Below are positions 40,957-46,622 of a stretch of DNA of 46,622 nt, piece by piece; positions within the stretch are counted from its first letter, which is position 1; every line of letters begins with the position of its first letter. The notes under the pieces were generated by a model. It made no database searches, had not been told where the DNA came from, and saw nothing but the letters and a program-made list of their open reading frames with translations. Made by a program: the position numbers and the translations under genes. The stretch is from Mucilaginibacter sp. (GTDB lineage Bacteria > Bacteroidota > Bacteroidia > Sphingobacteriales > Sphingobacteriaceae). Location: positions 1 through 46,622 of the forward strand of contig JAESTD010000332.1 in assembly GCA_016763755.1 (NCBI GenBank), in the 5' to 3' direction.

Positions 40957-43773
40957 CTACTCACTTCTCAAGCTCTTAACCGGGTTAGCTACCGCCGCTT
41001 TTACCGCCTTGAAGCTGATAGTGGCCAGGGCAATGATGACGGCTACCAATCCGCCTGCGGCAAATATCCACCAACTTATATTGATACGGTAAACGTAATC
41101 CTGCAGCCATTGATGCATGTAGTACCAAGCAATTGGTGTGGCAATGGCAAAAGCTATCCCGATAAGAACAATAAACTCTTTTGAAAATAGGTAAACTATG
41201 CTCCCCGCGCTTGCACCAAGCACCTTGCGGATACCCACTTCTTTAACCCGTTGCATGGCCATAAACGAAGCCAGTCCGTAAAGGCCAAGGCAACTCAGTA
41301 ATATCGCGATGGCAGAAAATATCTTATATAATTGCGATAGCTGATTTTCCTGTTTATAAAAGTTGCCGATTTTTTCATCCAAAAATTTGTAATCAAAAAC
41401 CATATCGGGGAATGTTTGCTCCCATATTGCTTTGACTGATTGCACCGTGGACGGAAAATTACTGGTTGCCAGCTTGATGCCGGCCTGGGTGTACATTGTG
41501 ATATTGGTGCTAATGAGCAACGGAGCCACTCTGTCGCGGAAAGAGCGGTCGTTAAAATCTTTTACCACCCCAACCACCGGGCAATTGATCTGCCCATTCC
41601 AGATACTGATCTGTTTGTTCAGTATATCTTCAGGATTTTTGATCCCCAGGCTTTTTACAAGCGACTCGTTCACCAGAAATTCCTGCGTAAAGTTTGATTG
41701 TTTAAGGTCGCGGCCCGCTATCAGTTTTAGTTTGTAGGTACGCAGGTAATGTTCATCAGCAAATTTGGTGATAGCTTTAAAGCCGGCTTCTTTCTGTGCG
41801 TGATCAAACTTGAGCGAACTCCAGGTGTCATTACCGTTTTCTATGGGTGTATTTGAGCTAAACGTTACCGACTTAAAATTATTCAGCGCCATCAAACGGT
41901 TCTTAACATATTCCATTTTGCTCATACTCACGCTATCCACACGGAACGGCGCGTTTATAACAGCTTCCTTATCAAAACCCAAAGGCTGGTTCATAAAGTA
42001 ATCCATCTGCCTTACAATAATGAACGTACCGATAATAAGTGCCTGCGCTATAACAAACTGGAACACCACCAACCCCCGCCTTAATGAAATGCCGCCGCCC
42101 GGTGCTGCAGATAACTTGCTTTTTAATGCATTTATGGGATTAAATCGGGATAGTACGATAGACGGATAAAAGCCCGCAAGCGCAGTTACAATTACGATAA
42201 GGCTTAACAGGAAGATGATGATAGCAGGGTTACCAAATATGTTAAATGATAACGAAAGCTCTAATAACCCACCTACGTAGGGCAGCACTAATACTGTTAC
42301 CGCAACGGTAATAACCATCGCGCTTATTACTATCAAAAATGTCTCGGTTAAAAACTGCATTTGCAATTGTAGCCTGGTGCTGCCCAAAACCTTGCGCACA
42401 CCAACTTCTTTGGCGAGGTTAACCGCCTGCGCTGTTGAGAGGTTAATAAAATTTACGCAGGCAATGAGCAGAATAAATGCCGCAATAAGCCAAAGCACAT
42501 TCAGTAAGGATTTACTAATAGTTTGGTTGCTGTAATTGCCAACCTGTGTATCGTAATGAACATCGTTTAATGGTTGGATAATGTGACTATCCCTGTTGGT
42601 AGATGACTCCACCCTTTGCGAAAATGCTTTTAATTGCTGATTGAAGTTTGTGACCGAGGTATTTGGCGGCATCAGTATATAGCAGCCATAGTCTATTACT
42701 GTACCATCCCAGTCGGTGTTTTGTGCAAGATAGTCGCCGGTAAAGCCGGTGCCGTAGCTTACCACAACTTTCAACTGAAAGTCGGAGTTTGCAGGTATGT
42801 TATCCAACACGCCGGAAACTTTTACTACGTCGTTACCGTGTTCAAACATATAGCCACCCACTTGTATCTTGATGGTTTTACCCATAGCCAGCTTCCAATC
42901 ACCAAAATACTTCTCGGCTGTTTCTTTAGTGAGGAAAACATTGTTGGGTTCGCTTAGCGATTCATAAGAACCTGCCAGTAGCGGGAAGTCAAATACTTTG
43001 AAAAAAGCAGGCGAAGTAATGAATAATCCGCGTTGTTCTTTAAAGACCTTTTTGGGGCTGCCATTTTCATCGAGAATAAACAAATGATCGTTCTGACTGG
43101 CGAAGATCGGCGCAACCTGTTCTATCTGAGGAAACTCGGCCTTTAAGCCTTTAGGTATAGGGAAGGCAACATCTTTTCCGTAAGATACCGTACCTGTTTC
43201 GGCATGGTAGTATTCGGTAAGCACCCGGTATATGCGGTCTTTTTTGGTATGGAAATTATCAAAGCTGGTTTGGTATTGTATGATGATGAAGATCATCATA
43301 CATACCGCTATACCAACCGCCAGGCCGGTAATATTAATGGCGGCATAACCCTTATTGCGTTTAAGGTTACGCCATGCTATTTTAAAATAATTCCTAAACA
43401 TGAGGTTGCGGTTTAATTTTTCGGGAGACCAATTTTGAGAAGTCTCTGCCCGTAAAATTAGTGGCGCTAACCGGGTGCTGCTGCCCAGATTATAAGATGG
43501 GGATTGTTTTTTTAGTTCGTTTTTATATTCCTGGGGACTTTTCCCGGTAATCTGTTTAAAAATGCGATTAAAGCTGCTCTGCGAGTTAAAGCCAGATTCA
43601 TAAGCAATGCCCAGTAAGGTTAGATGATCATAAGCTGCGTCCTGCATTTTGCGGGTGGCGGCGTGCACACGATACTCGTTAATGAGATCGCTAAAACTTT
43701 TTTTTGAGCACGGTATTGAGTATCCTGGATAATTCATGCGTATGCAGGCCAAGCTCTTCGGCAAGTGAAGCAA
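40957..43773 (-). CDS. AraC-type HTH fused to FtsX/MacB-like ABC permease (frameshifted start)
   Basis: 938-residue open frame. Residues from about 24 to 90 (KKSFSDLINEYRVHAATRKM and onward) are the C-terminal half of an AraC HTH. A linker then runs with no stop into MFRNYFKIAWRNLKRNKGYAAINITGLAVG at ATG 43401, the start of a standard 814-residue MacB-type permease with periplasmic domains and two FtsX units (ALIACVNFINLSTAQ-like region and VKEVGIRKVLGASAG). The first 23 residues are out-of-frame; the true upstream part is the AraC piece at 43691-44557, separated by a one-base shift at an 8-base homopolymer. No ATPase gene is adjacent. Translation could also begin at 43401 and give a plain permease. 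Confidence 0.8.
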   Translation of the reverse strand: MLHLPKSLACIRMNYPGYSIPCSKKSFSDLINEYRVHAATRKMQDAAYDHLTLLGIAYESGFNSQSSFNRIFKQITGKSPQEYKNELKKQSPSYNLGSSTRLAPLILRAETSQNWSPEKLNRNLMFRNYFKIAWRNLKRNKGYAAINITGLAVGIAVCMMIFIIIQYQTSFDNFHTKKDRIYRVLTEYYHAETGTVSYGKDVAFPIPKGLKAEFPQIEQVAPIFASQNDHLFILDENGSPKKVFKEQRGLFITSPAFFKVFDFPLLAGSYESLSEPNNVFLTKETAEKYFGDWKLAMGKTIKIQVGGYMFEHGNDVVKVSGVLDNIPANSDFQLKVVVSYGTGFTGDYLAQNTDWDGTVIDYGCYILMPPNTSVTNFNQQLKAFSQRVESSTNRDSHIIQPLNDVHYDTQVGNYSNQTISKSLLNVLWLIAAFILLIACVNFINLSTAQAVNLAKEVGVRKVLGSTRLQLQMQFLTETFLIVISAMVITVAVTVLVLPYVGGLLELSLSFNIFGNPAIIIFLLSLIVIVTALAGFYPSIVLSRFNPINALKSKLSAAPGGGISLRRGLVVFQFVIAQALIIGTFIIVRQMDYFMNQPLGFDKEAVINAPFRVDSVSMSKMEYVKNRLMALNNFKSVTFSSNTPIENGNDTWSSLKFDHAQKEAGFKAITKFADEHYLRTYKLKLIAGRDLKQSNFTQEFLVNESLVKSLGIKNPEDILNKQISIWNGQINCPVVGVVKDFNDRSFRDRVAPLLISTNITMYTQAGIKLATSNFPSTVQSVKAIWEQTFPDMVFDYKFLDEKIGNFYKQENQLSQLYKIFSAIAILLSCLGLYGLASFMAMQRVKEVGIRKVLGASAGSIVYLFSKEFIVLIGIAFAIATPIAWYYMHQWLQDYVYRINISWWIFAAGGLVAVIIALATISFKAVKAAVANPVKSLRSE

Positions 43774-44557
43774 GGCTGAGTTCAGGGTCTTGGTAATAGC
43801 GGTTAAGTTTTATCTCGTGTTTTAACCAAAGTGCTTTTTGTTTAAGTTCGGCGGGGAGCAGAGGTTTGGAAGCTACTATATCTGTAGATAGCTCTGGTTT
43901 TAAAAAAGCACTTGCCGACATCCATATCAGCATTGCCATCAGAAGAAGATACAGTGAAAAGTATGCTTGGGAGCTTAACTGATCGTGGTAATAGAAATGA
44001 TCTGTTGCAATCAAGGGAATCCATAACAACCATAATATGCTGAAACCCGTCAATAGCCTTTTTAACCATTGCAATTTGTGCCTGCGGCGGTCACCATCGT
44101 TAAACTTTTGTTGTTGATAAAAACTTTCTATCAGCTTAAAGCATAGCGGCAAATAAATGCTTACAGAGATGAAAGCCATTACTTGTATTGTTGGCCTTAT
44201 TTTCTGTGTCACAACGACCGCGACCAATTCTGATAGAAGAGGAACAAAGTGCAACAAGTCTTTGAACCCTAATTTATAGTTGGGCCGGGTTACCTTCAGT
44301 ACATAAAAATAAAGCAGCGGACCAAAAGCTAACGAACACCGCAAGGGCAGGTTAGTGTTAGCGGCGAGGCGAAGATCATTAATTAACAGTTGCGCTACCC
44401 ATAACACTGCAACAAACAATGCACCTGCTAAAAAACGGTTTGGCTTTTGAGTGTCTTTTTTACCAAAACTCAGGAGCAATACAAAAGTAAGTCCCACAAA
44501 CAGCATCCCGAAGAATGCGGCATCGTAAAAGGTGATATGAAACGTGTAGGCTTGCAA
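43691..44557 (-). CDS. Membrane-anchored AraC regulator, N-terminal piece (frameshifted)
   Basis: 288 residues. Seven or so hydrophobic segments (about 10-215) precede a cytoplasmic helix and the first HTH of an AraC domain (SLASLAEELGLHTHELSRILNTVLKK). It ends at KKKF because the run of eight A on the coding strand (T8 at 43698-43705) is one base longer than the downstream frame requires. With seven A it would continue as KKSFSDLINEYRVHAA through the HTH and the linker into the permease, giving about 1,199 residues. The 7TM-AraC architecture is typical of Bacteroidetes surface-signal regulators. Confidence 0.8.
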   Translation of the reverse strand: MQAYTFHITFYDAAFFGMLFVGLTFVLLLSFGKKDTQKPNRFLAGALFVAVLWVAQLLINDLRLAANTNLPLRCSLAFGPLLYFYVLKVTRPNYKLGFKDLLHFVPLLSELVAVVVTQKIRPTIQVMAFISVSIYLPLCFKLIESFYQQQKFNDGDRRRHKLQWLKRLLTGFSILWLLWIPLIATDHFYYHDQLSSQAYFSLYLLLMAMLIWMSASAFLKPELSTDIVASKPLLPAELKQKALWLKHEIKLNRYYQDPELSLASLAEELGLHTHELSRILNTVLKKKF

Positions 44558-44599
44558 GTGGTTTACAGGACTGTTGGTTATCTCAAATCTACCTAAAAA

Positions 44600-44624
44600 G
44601 AAAAAGCCGCTTAGCGGCTTTTCA
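44600..44624 (-). terminator. Terminator after the Crp/Fnr gene
   Basis: AAAAGCCGC, TTA, GCGGCTTTT stem with T-rich flanks, read on the minus strand 23 bases past the stop; it also separates the AraC gene. Confidence 0.85.
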
Positions 44625-44646
44625 ATATTTATTTAAGATCGTTTTT

Positions 44647-45234
44647 CTATCTTCCAATCCGCTTTCTTATCCGGCTTAAGGATGGATTTTTGATACCCAG
44701 ATATGATGAAATATGATACGCAGGTATGCGGTTGATGATATTCGGGTGCTCATCCAAAAGCCTTACGTAACGTTGCTCATGGCTGAAAAATAATAACTCC
44801 TCAGCGCGGGTTTGTGAGTAGGTAAAGAGTTGCTCGGCCAGGAGGCGGCCAAATTTTGCCCAATTAGGGTGTGTATCGTATAAACCATTCAGGTCGCGGT
44901 GACTGATGTAGATGATCTCGCAATCTTCCATGGCCTGTATAAAATAATGGCAGGCATTGCGGGTTATGAAACTGCGGAACGATACAATGAACTGGTTCTC
45001 TGAAAAGAAAAATATATTGGTTTCTTCGCCGGTTTCGGGATGACTGTAATAGATCCTGAATATTCCCTTAACTACAAAGCCAAGATCATTACACACCATG
45101 TACTGCATGTTAAAGAAATCGCCTTTTTTGATCTTACGCGGTTTCCAAAAAGGTTTGCTATCGGCAATATCCTTCTCTGTTAGCGGTGCAAAATCTGCTA
45201 AATACTTCTCTAACATTTCATGATGATCACTCAT
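44647..45234 (-). CDS. Crp/Fnr-family transcriptional regulator
   Basis: 195 residues. Cyclic-nucleotide-binding-like beta-roll (about 20-115: KKGDFFNMQYMVCNDLGFVVKGIFRIYY, EDCEIIYISHRDLNGLYD), dimer helix, then a winged HTH ending with ISSYLGIKNPSLSRIRKRIG (recognition helix). The ligand is unknown and no Fe-S cysteines are seen. It follows the DUF308-like gene by 38 bases on the same strand. A perfect 18-bp palindrome upstream of that gene is a likely target. Confidence 0.9.
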   Translation of the reverse strand: MSDHHEMLEKYLADFAPLTEKDIADSKPFWKPRKIKKGDFFNMQYMVCNDLGFVVKGIFRIYYSHPETGEETNIFFFSENQFIVSFRSFITRNACHYFIQAMEDCEIIYISHRDLNGLYDTHPNWAKFGRLLAEQLFTYSQTRAEELLFFSHEQRYVRLLDEHPNIINRIPAYHISSYLGIKNPSLSRIRKRIGR

Positions 45235-45272
45235 GGCAACATGCTTTTAATTTGAGCAAGATAGGGAATAAA

Positions 45273-45854
45273 TTATGCTACTTTTTCCTGCGCTTTAATA
45301 GTTTTAGATAATCGTAAACCTGCCAGCAGGAAGTAAAAGGCACCAAAAGCAGCATATCCTGCCAAATTACCGATTCCCATTTTTGGGGAATTAGCCATAG
45401 CGATGAATGATACCCCAGCAAGCATAGATTGCCCGCCGCTGATGATCATTGGCCATTGGCCGCCCAATGCTTTACGACGGCGCAAACCTAATATCAATTG
45501 TATTAACCCCGTAACTATGGCCCATACGCCAAACACTATCAGCGCCGCGGGTACGCCTTTTTGCAATGCAGCTATTACGCCGATGGTGGTAAGTAAGCCT
45601 ATGCCGATGTTTACATACTGTGGTGTTGTTTGCGACTGTGGTGGGTTGGCTTTAATATCCAGGTAAGTAGCAACAACATCCCATACCGGGTAAATGATAA
45701 ACAGTATGCGGGAAAGCCCCTCATTTGTTTTTGCAAAAACAGAGATAAGGATAACCCAGAGAACAGAAAAGATTACACGGGTAAAGTACAGATTGCGTAA
45801 ACCACGTGCAGTTTGGACGGTGTTGGTTGTATTTGCTTCAATTGTTGTGTTCAT
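45273..45854 (-). CDS. DUF308/HdeD-like six-TM membrane protein
   Basis: 193 residues from ATG 45854 (MNTTIEANTTNTVQ); the 19 codons open upstream include unlikely sequence. Six hydrophobic segments in three hairpins: TRVIFSVLWVILISVFA, ILFIIYPVWDVVATYL, NIGIGLLTTIGVIAAL, ALIVFGVWAIVTGLIQLILGL, SMLAGVSFIAMA and AAFGAFYFLLAGLRL. Function unknown; related proteins are linked to acid or general stress. Probably co-transcribed with and regulated by the Crp/Fnr gene downstream. Confidence 0.8.
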   Translation of the reverse strand: MNTTIEANTTNTVQTARGLRNLYFTRVIFSVLWVILISVFAKTNEGLSRILFIIYPVWDVVATYLDIKANPPQSQTTPQYVNIGIGLLTTIGVIAALQKGVPAALIVFGVWAIVTGLIQLILGLRRRKALGGQWPMIISGGQSMLAGVSFIAMANSPKMGIGNLAGYAAFGAFYFLLAGLRLSKTIKAQEKVA

Positions 45855-45904
45855 GATAATTTGATATTTATTGAAGTAAAAGTAGCGGGCTTTCTCAATT
45901 GAGT

Positions 45905-45922
45905 TTTTCACTTAAGTGAAAA
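45905..45922. promoter_or_regulatory. Perfect 18-bp palindrome, candidate Crp/Fnr operator
   Basis: TTTTCACTTAAGTGAAAA, a perfect dyad, 51 bases upstream of the DUF308-like start. The TCAC/GTGA half-site layout resembles Crp/Fnr-family sites. A second 10-base palindrome, CTCAATTGAG, lies next to it (45894-45903). It is 17 bases from the -33 element of the opposite gene, so it could serve both. Confidence 0.6.
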
Positions 45923-45938
45923 TGGACAGGCTTTAATA

Positions 45939-45970
45939 TTTGCTCAAACAATTGGCATCATGTATCTTAC
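45939..45970 (+). promoter_or_regulatory. Promoter of the sugar isomerase/epimerase-like gene
   Basis: TTTG (45939-45942), 20 bases, TATCTTAC (45963-45970): exact -33, near-consensus -7, ideal spacing, 18 bases before the ATG at 45989. Confidence 0.6.
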
Positions 45971-45988
45971 ACACCAAACTAATAAACC

Positions 45989-46622
45989 ATGCAAACCCGT
46001 AGGGAATTTATTAAAACAGCCTGCGCAGGCCTGGCCGTAACCACCGTGCCTAATGTTTTTAACCTATCTGCAGCTATGAGTAAACACCATGTAGCCGTAC
46101 AACTTTACACTTTGCGCGATGATCTTGAGAAAGATTTTAATGGCACGCTGAAACGCCTTGCTGCTCTCGGCATTAAAAACGTGGAAACAGCATTCTGGCC
46201 AAAAACAATTAGTGTTGAAACAGCGGCGGCGGCGTTAAAGACACATGGGTTTAAGGTAACATCAAGCCATGTTGATATCCCAACCAAAGAGAACATCAAA
46301 ACATTGGCCGATGCGGCAAAAGCTTACGGAACCGACAGGCTGATATGGCACGGGTGGCCCGAAGACAAGCGTTACAGCTCATTGGAAGGCACAAAAGAAT
46401 TAGCGAAGATATACAACGAAAGCAGCAAACTGGCTAAAGACCATGGGCTGCGTTTTGGGTTGCACAACCATTGGTGGGAATACCGCAACCATGTTGGAGG
46501 CAAATTGGTTTACGAGGTTTTAAATGAAGAGTTAAGCAATGATATTTTCTTTGAGACGGATGTGTACTGGGTAAAAGTGGCAGGCCATAATCCTGCAGAT
46601 ATCCTCAAGAAACTGAAAAACA
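45989..46622 (+). CDS. Secreted xylose isomerase-like TIM barrel (sugar phosphate isomerase/epimerase), 3' truncated by window
   Basis: Frame is open from ATG 45989 to the window edge (211 codons). The N-terminus MQTRREFIKTACAGLAVTTV is a twin-arginine signal (RREF), so it is exported folded. The AP-endonuclease-2/xylose-isomerase-like barrel follows: VAVQLYTLRDDLEKDFNGTLKRLAALGIKNVET, SSHVDIPTKENI, LAKDHGLRFGLHNHWWEY (a metal-binding His/Glu region) and FFETDVYWVKVAGHNP (Asp). The substrate is unknown; Bacteroidetes homologues are often in sugar-degradation loci. The remainder of the gene lies outside the window. Confidence 0.85.
   Translation, partial: MQTRREFIKTACAGLAVTTVPNVFNLSAAMSKHHVAVQLYTLRDDLEKDFNGTLKRLAALGIKNVETAFWPKTISVETAAAALKTHGFKVTSSHVDIPTKENIKTLADAAKAYGTDRLIWHGWPEDKRYSSLEGTKELAKIYNESSKLAKDHGLRFGLHNHWWEYRNHVGGKLVYEVLNEELSNDIFFETDVYWVKVAGHNPADILKKLKN

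Noticed and set aside
43691..43710. Programmed -1 ribosomal frameshift at the A_AAA_AAG sequence in the AraC gene
   Set aside because: The slippery heptamer is present, but the HTH continuation needs a +1 (or -2) shift; a -1 slip leads to the third, unrelated frame.

Overview
This window looks like chromosomal DNA from a member of the Bacteroidetes, most likely family Sphingobacteriaceae (Mucilaginibacter- or Pedobacter-like). The reasons are a GldH gliding lipoprotein, a RicT-type PSP1 protein encoded next to holB and gldH, two TonB-dependent receptors with carboxypeptidase-like N-terminal domains, futalosine-pathway mqnB, a DUF3078 protein, few Shine-Dalgarno sequences, and many promoters of the Bacteroidetes type (TTTG, about 20 bases, TAnnTTTG). 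The genus is an inference. No rRNA, tRNA, CRISPR array or transposase gene was seen.

Layout. 0-3.2 kb: divergent nadB and nadA (aspartate to quinolinate). 3.2-9.1 kb: a minus-strand run queD-folE-fabD-sensor kinase; the kinase (about 1,245 residues when repaired) carries two single-base frameshifts. 9.1-9.8 kb: mqnB with a repeat inserted in frame. 10.0-13.1 kb: the tight minus-strand operon holB-ricT-gldH. 13.2-14.2 kb: ruvX and a compact inverted-repeat cassette carrying a GxxExxY (PDDEXK-like) gene. 14.2-18.5 kb: an O-methyltransferase, two glucosaminidases, a carboxypeptidase-regulatory-domain protein, a small HExxH protein and a DUF3078 protein. 18.5-23.0 kb: a TPP-riboswitch operon (TonB receptor, PnuT transporter, acyl-CoA-dehydrogenase-like flavoprotein). 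23.1-27.5 kb: a PafA-type phosphatase between two copies of one 64-bp palindrome, then a frameshifted S9 peptidase. 27.5-29.4 kb: an EamA exporter divergent from an Lrp-type regulator and a small lipoprotein. 29.4-34.3 kb: rimP-nusA-infB behind a very strong promoter and an early terminator-like hairpin. 34.6-37.8 kb: a TonB receptor divergent from an MntR/DtxR-type repressor, with a palindromic operator between them. 37.9-46.6 kb: accessory genes (metallophosphoesterase, SRPBCC, DinB, GlxA-type AraC regulator, a membrane AraC regulator fused to an FtsX permease, Crp/Fnr regulator, DUF308-like membrane protein) and the start of a secreted sugar isomerase/epimerase-like protein cut by the window end.

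The most interesting layer is the repeats. At least six places hold short degenerate words repeated with a period of 7-10 bases. In most of them an array is followed by its own reverse complement: 7.9 kb, inside mqnB, 9.8 kb, 13.1-13.25 kb, both ends of the GxxExxY cassette, and inside the TPP riboswitch. The words differ but the design is shared. One copy sits inside a coding sequence without breaking its frame and another in a joining loop of a riboswitch, so these look like insertions. The GxxExxY cassette is the only one carrying a gene between its arms, which suggests, without proof, that its nuclease-like protein is tied to their spread. A second set is made of conventional hairpin repeats of about 64-130 bp.

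Four single-base frameshifts (two in the kinase, one in the S9 peptidase, one at an 8-base homopolymer in the AraC-permease gene) may be assembly errors or true lesions.
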